In this document: one piece after another, positions 10,201 to 17,381 of the stretch | How positions within the stretch are numbered: position 1 is the stretch's first letter | How the letters are laid out: the number at the start of each line of letters is the position of its first letter | Source of the DNA: an uncultured Alistipes sp. | GTDB taxonomy: Bacteria; Bacteroidota; Bacteroidia; Bacteroidales; Rikenellaceae | DNA length: 54,239 nt | Direction: 5' to 3' | NCBI GenBank assembly: GCA_900539755.1 | Contig: UQDC01000016.1 | Span: 1-54,239 of the forward strand | Position numbers and translations under genes: made by a program | Notes under the pieces: generated by a model | Databases searched by the model: none | What the model was told of the DNA's origin: nothing | The model's input: the letters and a program-made list of their open reading frames with translations, nothing else

Positions 10201-10999
10201 ATACCGAGGTGGTGTCTGTGGTCATGCGCTCGTAGAGTACCTCTGGTGCTGGCGACTCCATGACTACGATACAGTCTTTGCTGAAGACATCGCCGCGAAG
10301 CAACGATACAGCCTTATCAGCATTGCCCGAGATGACAGTGCGGATCAGTCCGTTCATACCTTTGAAGTTCACGGCCCATCTGCTGCGTTGCAGGAAGTCA
10401 TTGACTTCGGCTTTGGTTGTGTAATGGGTACTCTGGCTGATCATCTGCTCAAGGGTATCCATCAAGTAGTTCCAGTGAGCTTCATTAATATCACCCGTTA
10501 CACCGATCACATCACGGTATTTGCGCAGGTCACGCACGTGACCACCAAGCTGGATTTGTGACATGAAGTCGATGTGCGAACTGTTGATCGGAGGTGTTCC
10601 GACCGACAGATCGTGGCTGTCACGGATATTGATCAGGATATTCTTGGTTTCTGTGGTTGTCCCGTCAGTGTCGAGTACCGAGTTGATCTTTTTGACGAAC
10701 TCCCCACGTTTACTGCTCAATTCGAATGCTTTCGAGTTGTTGTGAGGAATCAACATCAACGATACATCGGTATAGCCGGGAATGTCCTCACGGAACTTGA
10801 GTAGGTAACGATTGATCTCGGTCTGTTGTCGAGCTGGATCGTCGGGCTCTTCCATGCAGAGACTGACGAAATTGGTCAAATTGTCGAAGATATGCCGGGG
10901 TAAAAATATCTCGGCACGTTCGCCCAATGATTCGTACAAGTTCAGCAACTGGAGAGCTTCGTTACTGAGGAATGCTTTTGGTTCGCCTACAATTTTCAT
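4268..10999 (-). CDS. Giant PLP aminotransferase / HPr-kinase-like P-loop multidomain protein
   Basis: The chosen start gives 2243 residues (MKIVGEPKAF). An in-frame ATG at 11059 would add 20 residues, but it lies upstream of a TATATTTG -7 box at 11043-11050, so the downstream start is preferred. Residues 1 to about 600 are mostly helical and match nothing I recognise. Residues about 600-1010 form a fold-type I aminotransferase domain: NDPNNPTG at 671-678, STTKNLAATGERLG with the presumed PLP lysine K748 (a full match to the class-I aminotransferase site pattern), and a later ARFSLGG supplying the expected carboxylate-binding Arg. Residues about 1010-1600 are helical. GDSGVGKSE at 1693-1701 closely resembles the P-loop of HPr kinase/phosphorylase and the related PEPCK fold. 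It is followed by GD at 1726-1727 and TEVGDFSR near 1744-1751, where kinase-2-like acidic residues are expected. The tail is Lys/Thr-rich. There is no signal peptide or membrane helix, so it is probably cytosolic. The gene stands alone between terminators. Substrates and function are unknown. Confidence 0.85.
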   Translation of the reverse strand: MKIVGEPKAFLSNEALQLLNLYESLGERAEIFLPRHIFDNLTNFVSLCMEEPDDPARQQTEINRYLLKFREDIPGYTDVSLMLIPHNNSKAFELSSKRGEFVKKINSVLDTDGTTTETKNILINIRDSHDLSVGTPPINSSHIDFMSQIQLGGHVRDLRKYRDVIGVTGDINEAHWNYLMDTLEQMISQSTHYTTKAEVNDFLQRSRWAVNFKGMNGLIRTVISGNADKAVSLLRGDVFSKDCIVVMESPAPEVLYERMTTDTTSVFVVKVKHARINHYAGEKWFPLLTRLVIVDDSKESRSSNTSLVFCFHNGIINTLNKVHTKKLGSPSNTQLNLRLILENVNPSYLKEFREKIEAQIAEYANEIRTQLEEQTGDPNDIEKRITLFKLDSFSRQIVQDKYSLEKLRDFIFFLENCHKQDTKKVQTQELIDEFESRMKNYFYAGNKLIDIVTILEGGGRHQIKTFGDYLRSKTYNNLNSKIRYACQLILDIIPSCYERTLHNHFHKNFGINLFLEKYQEYLTKTVKDADNKGRFEKFLIDLGIRDKYFALKDEDKDIVKNFLAALGNLDQTSISDDVQMIIRDLLFNPNGRPKPYVIYNEIQAWEYKDLLPDDCFDINPFDIEIENDSQGRLAYDRLINKLQRIKSTLSLFDDSGSLWDLFCENTTIIINDPNNPTGYTDFNSDAANNFLRFLNSCKITLFLDEAYAESVKIEDRELPKWRTLSRYIMNNIYAQTRIKAISSLSTTKNLAATGERLGAVAVTPQAADFAKYARGCNSAEHGNNTSLLMLNNTLEVAQVAKSIKDQIEAELPKNASRSKIKKAIVKFIVSQIEKTKQNNEISKTNRQLHKTAGFEGSPLYLFLLDELVALDKLDVLGLPDDFKYHDEPFFIYYQSKLVKNLNRFRVNKNFRKESLTRMRMAKEIGQRLLDNAPEGTQLKVIQSDGSYLFNFKITGPYSYPDLLLFCQMLAKNKGVAIVPYPTGLARFSLGGYTSASKEGLKILGAELEDAFSIFIKYWTEFAIKRADPANKERDSLSIMNEMFNYPKDQDFIDSIIADYPLSSKYKKDKAPSLQIRDVRSLYHASPEKSGVTITTIGRSANSVIELHGDIVGTCQDVFEFIRSSAFTKIYENLLAQVYKRVPALADLDFNTVSSKYSKAIILKYITNKRTFQPNHHVLDNPEERSVMMEILIEMENLLFSDSKMKILAINATGSPELDKAKMEGLNSIFKKYIREILLHFNLPFEKESLEPSRREIIQTAGTCFEEITGIKLSQFNLDIWIDEFMRNLRNRPEFCCLNISKKSIGYIEDVLRAGVDNAPEITDKILYLYLLENDKSFYKMVCNKLAYFDKRIKECDDTEMKMLTEEFVSSILPMELQELSNYIMRKKDIKIAENEIYAVSRKVVRFYISLIKRTRGTDYYRRYAHTIVRLVETAFKKQNSSVNEMVQHGISIYKGFDMENKTLETFAGGRINWINELMSKCGVISSEQPVQEHTRIVTDAKKREYPFHKMDRIESRKPDGLIPSDHPTEYIRYMDLRPDSAFFTHRLSRFVANMDSDDYRCKVVKHGIVKELVIFQKGYLKYLTDNYRLNYTEDISLKDIRNFVPDVISLLGAPEKLISFPQIGYFDIKGPTGNIKTIVTPLKSEADYFGDVKKPRLTVINEKVKEMGGTPRHGSLFMVEENDGSVFVVEINGDSGVGKSEMIAAFVLKWLRNNLEGIRSVKMVAGDMFHEFQDADGNLYGIGTEVGDFSRTTDFDPDYIKYYKYLFESSADSNVDDRNARSTVSGMCDITMPYKVDIMLSASNYAKSEGGITRIDNPENFLLYIDAHGERKEKATSSDGPNFQRTLKRYTADKNIVEVISRHGNYLDDILDWDFCQADKQYYLASSFKLLDKIDITEVVKMIFVGRTFTRDEVEYTIEDVAFDMIQNRFIATVSYLFEGDRITDEKLIDRKMFSSMFDALASTPGGQPFIAEEGQLECVQNLITCLRGGKDGKGGARHIQCGVLSTEIGKKGREITGPQKAAAALKQLIQEVRVNKPEINEGKIKVKRLLNEKYNHIFHGEMNSSELWRYNFYLYQLDNMRKADLRRMDNRSKKVDISNLVNFTPSDPKREFSPLLINPNMNIELTSFGETFEELMSLPNYPDFAEEFTAKVSLLYIAEGYSEETNINNMIVQLLMLEGYINTDDLAHGSVIEKVNRETIAAAKYAVVQYLTSLKEQKKVTAPTTDTVNKSASTGTKVTPKR

Positions 11000-11042
11000 G
11001 ATTCCCGAATGGTTTGTATTGCTTGTTCTCTCTATTATCGCA

Positions 11043-11050
11043 CAAATATA
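11043..11050 (-). promoter_or_regulatory. -7 box of the giant gene
   Basis: Read on the minus strand, this is TATATTTG, an exact TAnnTTTG match. It lies 43 bp before the ATG at 10999 and downstream of the alternative ATG at 11059, so it decides the start. No convincing -33 element is visible. The 324-bp gap 11000-11323 holds only this box, AT-rich sequence and the terminator at 11260-11293. Confidence 0.55.
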
Positions 11051-11259
11051 GCCTGACAATTCGGCAATATTTCTTGTGTGTTAAAATTTTATTGTATTTG
11101 TTGTAAAATATACAAAATACAATAAGAATTTAAATGGAAAAATCGATTGTTGTTAGATGGGTATAGACCCCCACGTATATAAATCTTGGATAAATATAGG
11201 GATTATTTGTCGAATTATGTGCTGAAAGTTTTGCACAATTTGTTAATAAATGCCGTAAT

Positions 11260-11293
11260 AAAAAGAGAGACCGAATGTTCGGTCTCTCTTTTT
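11260..11293 (-). terminator. Terminator of the metal-efflux operon
   Basis: Near-perfect 16-bp inverted repeat (arms 11260-11275 and 11278-11293) with A/T runs on both flanks. It lies 31 bp past the stop codon of the outer-membrane factor gene, so it ends the minus-strand efflux operon. Confidence 0.88.
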
Positions 11294-11323
11294 ATCGGAA
11301 GAATAATAGATATAAGGGTTCGG

Positions 11324-12505
11324 TTAGAGTTCGTAACGGAATATTTGAGCCGTTACGGTTCGATAATCCTTTTGCAATTGCAGTAACGTTTCGCGATTTT
11401 GGTAAAATGTATTCACCTCAGTGAAATATTCAATTACGGAGATTTGTCCGGCATCCAGCGCTTTGTTCAACAGGTCTATCGTGTTTTGATTTTGCAAAAG
11501 GTTCTCGAGTGAGGTGGCAGAGGCTTGCAGTGTCTGTGCCTGTTGGTACAACTGTTTAAGTTGGGCAATGTTGTTTAACTTTGCACTTTGTAATTGGGTG
11601 TCAGTATAGTAGCTTTGAGCCCGAGCAGCTTTCACCTTGTTTTTGTTTTCAAACATCGGAATAGACATCCCAACGGCAAAACCGGTCAATCTCCCTTCGA
11701 GACCGTAATTGTGCCGAAATCCCACTTCGAATTTTGGCAATCCTAAAGCTTTGTTCAACGCAATACTTTTTTGAGCTGCATTACGTTCATGCTCCAATCG
11801 CTGCAATTCGGGATTTTGCTCTAAATATAATGCTTCAATGCTTGCATAATCAGGTAACGGCTGTTCGACTGGATATTCCGTCGCAGTAAAATTAACGGGA
11901 TTTCCTCCTGCCAAATTGGTCAACTGCTCCATACAGGTTTGCAAAGAGGTTGCATTCAAATTGGCAGCAGTCCGTGTCGTAATTAATTCGACATTAATTT
12001 TATTGGTCTCCAGGATATTGGCTGTTCCGGTTTCCAGTTTTTGCTGATATATGGCAGCTAAACGTTCTGTGTTGGAAAGACGTTCATTCAACGAGGCTTG
12101 TTGTTGACGCAGGTAGATGATCTCTAAACAGAGTAATTTCGCCTGTAATAAGATCTGCTGACGCACTTCTGCCCCTTGACTTTCGTATGCCGAACCTTTG
12201 AGTTTTGCAATTTTGTTGCGCGCAGCATAGGCACTTGGAAAATCAAAGCCTTGCATGACTGTTAATTCTGCTTCACTGCCAGCCTCAGGTCGCCGCCACA
12301 TATTTTCCATTTCTACTGTTGGGTTTTGTAACGAGTTGCCTGTGCGGGCTTCGAGTTTTTGGGCTTCAGTCAATCTGCGTTGAGCCTGTAGCTCCTTGGA
12401 AGATTGTTCTATATATTGCAATACTTCATCGATACTTTGTTGAGCCTGTAAGGGTAAGATGCTGCACATGCAGGCCACAACTACCATCATGATGCTCTTT
12501 TTCAT
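11324..12505 (-). CDS. TolC-family outer-membrane efflux protein
   Basis: This 393-residue protein has a signal peptide ending in LPLQAQQ. Two repeats of long helices and strands follow, as expected of a TolC/CusC outer-membrane factor: EVLQYIEQSSKELQAQRR near the N-terminus and PNYG-like strand/turn segments (EVGFRHNYG, VGMSIPMF) near residue 270. It is slightly shorter than typical TolC proteins (about 430-480) but appears complete. Its ATG overlaps the RND pump stop by 4 bp (ATGA), a sign of translational coupling. It should provide the outer-membrane channel for the RND pump and adaptor encoded upstream. Confidence 0.92.
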   Translation of the reverse strand: MKKSIMMVVVACMCSILPLQAQQSIDEVLQYIEQSSKELQAQRRLTEAQKLEARTGNSLQNPTVEMENMWRRPEAGSEAELTVMQGFDFPSAYAARNKIAKLKGSAYESQGAEVRQQILLQAKLLCLEIIYLRQQQASLNERLSNTERLAAIYQQKLETGTANILETNKINVELITTRTAANLNATSLQTCMEQLTNLAGGNPVNFTATEYPVEQPLPDYASIEALYLEQNPELQRLEHERNAAQKSIALNKALGLPKFEVGFRHNYGLEGRLTGFAVGMSIPMFENKNKVKAARAQSYYTDTQLQSAKLNNIAQLKQLYQQAQTLQASATSLENLLQNQNTIDLLNKALDAGQISVIEYFTEVNTFYQNRETLLQLQKDYRTVTAQIFRYEL

Positions 12506-15500
12506 ACGTTTTCGTGTTTACGGTTGAGAATCAGGTAAACGGCCGGAATAATAAATCCGTTGAGTAGTGTCGAACTGAGTAGTCCTCCCAAAATGACCTT
12601 AGCCATAGGGCTTTGAATTTCATTGCCGGCTAGGTCGCCTCCCAATGCAAGCGGGATCAGGGCAAGAGCAGAACTCAAGGCAGTCATCAGGATCGGATTC
12701 AAACGGTCAAGAGAACCTTGTACAATACTGTTGTGCAGTGATACACCCTCGGCTCGAAGATTGTTGTAGTGTGATACGAGCAGAATTCCGTTACGGGTGG
12801 CGATACCCAATAGTGAGATAAAGCCTATCACGGCGGGGATGCTGATATCACCAGCGGTAATCCACAAGCTGAAGACACCTCCGATCAGTGCCAAAGGTAG
12901 ATTGATCATAATAATACCTGCCATGGAGAGTTTTTTGAATTCTTGGAACAGCAACAGGAAGATGATCAACAGTGAGATGATCGAGGTGAAGAGCAGGATA
13001 CGCGATGCAGATTGTTCACTTTCGAACTGACCTCCATACTCAACATGATATCCTTCCGGAAGTGGCACATCGGTTTTCACTATATTTTGAATGTCGTTTA
13101 CCACTCCTCTCAGGTCTCGTCCCGCAACGTTAGCTGAAACCACGATTTTGCGTTGTGCATTTTCACGATTGATATTGTTGGGACCTGATGATGAGATCAG
13201 TTCCGCTACGTAATTCAATGGCACTTTCTGTCCGTTGGCTGCATCCAAGGTGAGGTTGCCGATACGTTCCATCTCACTCCGATTGATGTCGTTGACTTTG
13301 ACCGTTACATCGAATGAGCGTCCTTGGTCAAATACCTGAGATATTACCCTACCTCCTAATGCGACCTCGACAAATTCAGAAAATTCGGTTAAAGGAATAC
13401 CATAACGTGCCAACATTTCACGTTTGGGTTTGATTTGCAGTTGCGGCCGTTCCACTTGTTGTTCGACATTCAAATCTGCTACTCCTTCTACTCCTGAAAT
13501 AGCTGTTTTGATTTGGTTGCCGAGATTGAACAGCTGATTCAGATCGGGGCCGAAAAGTTTGATTGCAATGTTGGCTTTTGTGCCCGAAAGCATGGCATCG
13601 ATACGGTGTGAAATCGGTTGTCCAATCTCGATATTAACACCTTTGAGAACACTGAGTTTTTGTCGGATTTCAGCAATAAGCTCCTCTTTTGATCTCTCAT
13701 CGAGAACATAGGGTGCCTCAATTTCCGATGCGTTGACACCGAGTGCATGTTCGTCCAATTCGGCACGACCGGTTTTACGGACTACGGTTTGGATTTCGGG
13801 AATCTCTAACAGAATCTCTTCCACATTACGCCCCACTTTGTCTGACTCCTCGAGAGAGATACCTGGCATCGTGGCCACATTGATGGTAAAGGCTCCTTCA
13901 TTGAATGGGGGCAGGAAGTTGCGGCCCAGACTCAAAAAGATTGCCACTGCGACAACAAACAACCCGATTGTACTGCCCAACACAATGCGTTTGTGTACGA
14001 GTACCCACTCCAATGCCGGTTTATAAATATGTTTCAACCAACGGGACAGGAACGGTTCTTTGTCACTTTTGCGCAAGACCTTCTCTCCAGTCAGCAGGTA
14101 ACTACATAGTACGGGAGTTAGGGTGACTGCTACGATCATTGAAGCAAACAGGGAAACAATGAAAGAGATTCCTAACGGACGCAACATTCGTCCTTCCATG
14201 CCACTGAGGAAAAAGAGCGGAATAAAAGCGACGATTGTGATGATGGTGGCATGAACGATCGAGGTTCGGATTTCCGTTGAAGCATCATAGACAACGCGTA
14301 ATGTGGGACGTCGTTGTTCTTTGGGCAATCGATGATTTTCGCGCAGACGTTTGAATACATTTTCGACATCGATAATCGCATCATCTACCAGAGAACCAAT
14401 GGCAATGGCCATACCTCCCAAACTCATGGTGTTGATTGTCAATCCCATTAGTTTTAGTGCTAAAATGGCGACTAAAAGAGACAGAGGTAAGGCAATTAAT
14501 GAAATAACCGTAGTGCGTACATTCATCAAGAAGAAGAACAGTACGATTACGACGAACAGTGCTCCTTCAAACAGCGATTTCTGGATGTTGTCGATCGATC
14601 CTTCGATGAATCGAGCCTGCCGGAAGCTGTCGGTCGATAGATGAATGTCAGCAGGTAATTGCGTTTGAATCTCAGCGATAGCTTTGTCCAGCTGTGCGGT
14701 CAGTTCCAAAGAGTTGGTGTTGGGTTGTTTGGTGACAGTCATCAATACAGCCGGCTTGCCTTTTTCCGATGCAATACCCATTTTGGGTGCTTTAGCTCCT
14801 GTACGCACATCGGCTATATGTTCGAGTAGAATAGGATTCCCGTCAACCGTTTTGATAACCGCTTTACCCATCTCTTCGGCTGAGGTAGTCAAAAGCATTC
14901 CACGAATAATGTATTCGTTGCCGTATTGGTTCAGCACACCTCCATTTGAGTTGCGGCTTAAATTATCTACAACAGCCAACACCTCATCGAGAGAGACGTT
15001 GTAGTTTTTCATGCGAATGGGATCCAACAGGATTTGGTATTCTCGTATGTCGCCTCCGATAACGGTGACCTGTGCTACGCCTCCCGTGGAAAGCAGGCGG
15101 GGACGAATGTTCCAGTCTGCAATGGTTCGCAACTCCTCGAGTGATGTGCTGTCCGAGGTTAATCCTACAATCATGAGTTCGCCCAAAATCGAGGATTGAG
15201 GTCCAAGAGTCGGATTTCCAACGTTGTCCGGTAATGTCGCTGATACTGCAGCGAGCTTTTCAGAGACAATTTGTCGGGCCTTATAGATGTCGGTTCCCCA
15301 GTCGAACTCCACCCATAACACAGAAAAACCGGTAGTCGAAGAAGAGCGTACACGGCGAACGTCGGTTGCTCCATTGACAGCGGTTTCCAAAGGGAACGAA
15401 ACGGTACGTTCGACCTCTTCAGCGGCCATTCCAGGGGCTTCGGTCATCACAACGACAGTAGGAGCATTCAGATCAGGAAACACATCCACCTCCATTTGCT

Positions 15501-15594
15501 GGGCCGTGTAAGTGCCTACACAGAGTAGCAGAACCCCCATAATCATTACCAACAGTCTGTTGTGTAATGAAAAGTTGATGATTTTATTCAACAT
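12502..15594 (-). CDS. Heavy-metal efflux RND pump, CusA/CzcA family
   Basis: This 1030-residue inner-membrane protein has the full RND layout: an N-terminal helix, two large periplasmic loops and twelve membrane helices. The helix-4 motif GGMAIAIGSLVDDAIIDVEN carries the acidic proton-relay residues typical of the heavy-metal efflux (HME) branch. It exports metal ions from the periplasm or cytosol by proton antiport through the partner adaptor and outer-membrane channel. Which ions it carries (Cu/Ag or Co/Zn/Cd) cannot be fixed from these motifs. It follows the adaptor gene by 12 bp and overlaps the channel gene by 4 bp, so the three form one tripartite operon. Confidence 0.95.
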   Translation of the reverse strand: MLNKIINFSLHNRLLVMIMGVLLLCVGTYTAQQMEVDVFPDLNAPTVVVMTEAPGMAAEEVERTVSFPLETAVNGATDVRRVRSSSTTGFSVLWVEFDWGTDIYKARQIVSEKLAAVSATLPDNVGNPTLGPQSSILGELMIVGLTSDSTSLEELRTIADWNIRPRLLSTGGVAQVTVIGGDIREYQILLDPIRMKNYNVSLDEVLAVVDNLSRNSNGGVLNQYGNEYIIRGMLLTTSAEEMGKAVIKTVDGNPILLEHIADVRTGAKAPKMGIASEKGKPAVLMTVTKQPNTNSLELTAQLDKAIAEIQTQLPADIHLSTDSFRQARFIEGSIDNIQKSLFEGALFVVIVLFFFLMNVRTTVISLIALPLSLLVAILALKLMGLTINTMSLGGMAIAIGSLVDDAIIDVENVFKRLRENHRLPKEQRRPTLRVVYDASTEIRTSIVHATIITIVAFIPLFFLSGMEGRMLRPLGISFIVSLFASMIVAVTLTPVLCSYLLTGEKVLRKSDKEPFLSRWLKHIYKPALEWVLVHKRIVLGSTIGLFVVAVAIFLSLGRNFLPPFNEGAFTINVATMPGISLEESDKVGRNVEEILLEIPEIQTVVRKTGRAELDEHALGVNASEIEAPYVLDERSKEELIAEIRQKLSVLKGVNIEIGQPISHRIDAMLSGTKANIAIKLFGPDLNQLFNLGNQIKTAISGVEGVADLNVEQQVERPQLQIKPKREMLARYGIPLTEFSEFVEVALGGRVISQVFDQGRSFDVTVKVNDINRSEMERIGNLTLDAANGQKVPLNYVAELISSSGPNNINRENAQRKIVVSANVAGRDLRGVVNDIQNIVKTDVPLPEGYHVEYGGQFESEQSASRILLFTSIISLLIIFLLLFQEFKKLSMAGIIMINLPLALIGGVFSLWITAGDISIPAVIGFISLLGIATRNGILLVSHYNNLRAEGVSLHNSIVQGSLDRLNPILMTALSSALALIPLALGGDLAGNEIQSPMAKVILGGLLSSTLLNGFIIPAVYLILNRKHENV

Positions 15595-15606
15595 GGCAGT
15601 GGTGGT

Positions 15607-16842
15607 TTAGTGTTGATGACCGTGAGGAATGGCTCCAGAGAATGAGGCCATTTTGACGCGATATGCTCCGCGACTAACCACTTTGTCACCCGGGGTCAAT
15701 CCTGAGATGATTTCGACATATTCTCCATCATTACCACCGAGTTTAACCTCTTGCTTACGGTAACAGTCGTCATCTATCTGTACAAATACAGAGTATGCAC
15801 CCTGTTCCTCGATCAGAGAGCTGATCGGTATAATCAGACTGTTTGCCTGTGGAGAAGAGATGAGAAATACCTCGACAAATGCACCCGATACAATACCGGC
15901 TCGGTTGTCGAATTCAAATGTGATCGGAATATAGGCAGATGTACCGTCCGATGCCTTGCCAATCGAGATAAGGCGCCCTCCTAAATCTTTGAGCGAATAG
16001 ATCTTATTGTCGTACGAGGTTTTGAATTTAGCACTTGTAATGGTAGACAATAGACTATGATAGCGTTGAGAGACCTCTGCCCGTAATTTAAGACGACGAT
16101 TTTGTGAAATAGTTGCCAGTGGTTGCCCTACAGCTACATACGCTCCTTCAGAGATGGCAACACTGGTTACATAACCGCCAATAGTGGCACTGACTCCAGT
16201 CCCTTGGTTGGTTGTCTTACCGGCAACGGCCTCTTGTGCCGCTTTTGCATTTTCATAAGCCAAGCGAGTTTGCTCGTATTCAGCTTGAGAAATGATCTTT
16301 TCTTTTACCAAGCTCTCTGCTCGTTCAAATGCAGCTTTGGCTTGTATGTATGTGGCTTGAATTTTTGCAGCGTAATCTCCTTCTGCGATCTCTTTTGATG
16401 AGATGTAAAACAGTGTTTCTCCTCGATTGACAGCCGTACCTTCAGATAATTTTTTCGAGGAGAAGGAGACGATACCACTGACAGGGGCAACAACGGTTGC
16501 TTCATCGCCCTGTGCAGAAAGGATTTGTCCGCTGGCTGGGATGATTTCGTTGAAGGTGACAGGTTTGACATCATACACCGCAAAATCAGTTTCTGCTGCC
16601 TGCTCTTTGGTAAAGACGATCTCTCCTGCAGGATGTCCGGATTCAGCAGCATGTTCTCCTTCATGATTGTGCTCTCCTTCGTGTTCGTCGAGTTCATGAG
16701 CGTGGCCTTCATGCGCCATTTCCGATTCGTGCGATGAATGGTCGTGTGTGTGATGCTGGTGCTCACCACAGCCGATAAACATTGCTGCGGTGAGTAATGT
16801 TACAGTGATTTTATACATAATCATAGCTTTGTGTAAGTACAT
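15607..16842 (-). CDS. His-rich RND efflux adaptor lipoprotein (CusB-like)
   Basis: This 411-residue membrane-fusion protein begins with a lipoprotein signal ending FIGC. A stretch of about 50 residues packed with His, Glu and Asp follows (HQHHTHDHSSH, then HEGEHNHEGEH) and probably binds metal. The remainder has the usual adaptor parts: a barrel-sandwich lipoyl-like domain (SGQILSAQGDEATVVAPVSG), a helical hairpin at about 165-210 and a beta-barrel with membrane-proximal domain. The ATG at 16842 is preceded by AGGA at good spacing. In-frame ATGs at 16824 and 16818 would also give a good signal peptide. It bridges the RND pump and the outer-membrane channel. Confidence 0.92.
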   Translation of the reverse strand: MYLHKAMIMYKITVTLLTAAMFIGCGEHQHHTHDHSSHESEMAHEGHAHELDEHEGEHNHEGEHAAESGHPAGEIVFTKEQAAETDFAVYDVKPVTFNEIIPASGQILSAQGDEATVVAPVSGIVSFSSKKLSEGTAVNRGETLFYISSKEIAEGDYAAKIQATYIQAKAAFERAESLVKEKIISQAEYEQTRLAYENAKAAQEAVAGKTTNQGTGVSATIGGYVTSVAISEGAYVAVGQPLATISQNRRLKLRAEVSQRYHSLLSTITSAKFKTSYDNKIYSLKDLGGRLISIGKASDGTSAYIPITFEFDNRAGIVSGAFVEVFLISSPQANSLIIPISSLIEEQGAYSVFVQIDDDCYRKQEVKLGGNDGEYVEIISGLTPGDKVVSRGAYRVKMASFSGAIPHGHQH

Positions 16843-16907
16843 ACTAAATTTCCTGCCGATGAGTTTTCAAAAGAATACGGCAGTATGCACATCGTGGAAG
16901 ATGTGGG

Positions 16908-17348
16908 TTAAGCTATGAATGCAGGAGGAGCACGTAATGCTGAGACCTCATAAACTTGCACCTCATTTGGAAGTGCAATGCCTGGTACATATTCCCATGG
17001 AGATTCGGGAATATCAAGGGTTATAGTTGAGGTCGTTATACAAATGAAGTAAAGATGTGCAAAAAGAAAACAGTCGGAAGTATGTTGGTCATGGGAGTGG
17101 CACAGGCAATACAGATGACTTTTGTCATTCGGGTGCTCTGACATTATAAATAGCTGACGCAGATCACAGGTAGCATCATTTTCCGGATGGCTGTGTTTGT
17201 CAGCTGTGTTGTGCCTGCATTCGATGCAGTTGTCTGCGACGCTAAAACGAATCGTTCCATCGCAATGGTGATGATGAGGCAATACCGATAGCACCAGCAT
17301 CAAGATGCCGGTACACAGCAAAATGATTTTTGCGCTTCGTTGCCTCAT
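16908..17348 (-). CDS. Cys/His-rich exported protein of the metal-efflux operon
   Basis: This 146-residue protein has one N-terminal hydrophobic signal or anchor (IILLCTGILMLVLSVL). Immediately after it come HHHHC, NCIECRH and later CLCHSHDQHTSDC. The dense Cys and His suggest metal binding in the periplasm. I do not assign a biochemical role; small proteins of this kind are common beside HME-RND genes in Bacteroidota (possibly DUF6769, from memory). It lies 65 bp upstream of the adaptor gene and 33 bp downstream of the symporter gene on the same strand. It may act as a metal chaperone or sensor for the pump. Confidence 0.7.
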   Translation of the reverse strand: MRQRSAKIILLCTGILMLVLSVLPHHHHCDGTIRFSVADNCIECRHNTADKHSHPENDATCDLRQLFIMSEHPNDKSHLYCLCHSHDQHTSDCFLFAHLYFICITTSTITLDIPESPWEYVPGIALPNEVQVYEVSALRAPPAFIA

Positions 17349-17381
17349 TGCATTGTGATGTTAGATATTTGGGGCAAACCA

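Noticed and set aside
11000..11059. Upstream ATG of the giant gene at 11059
   Set aside because: It lies upstream of the -7 box at 11043-11050, so it would not be in the transcript from that promoter.
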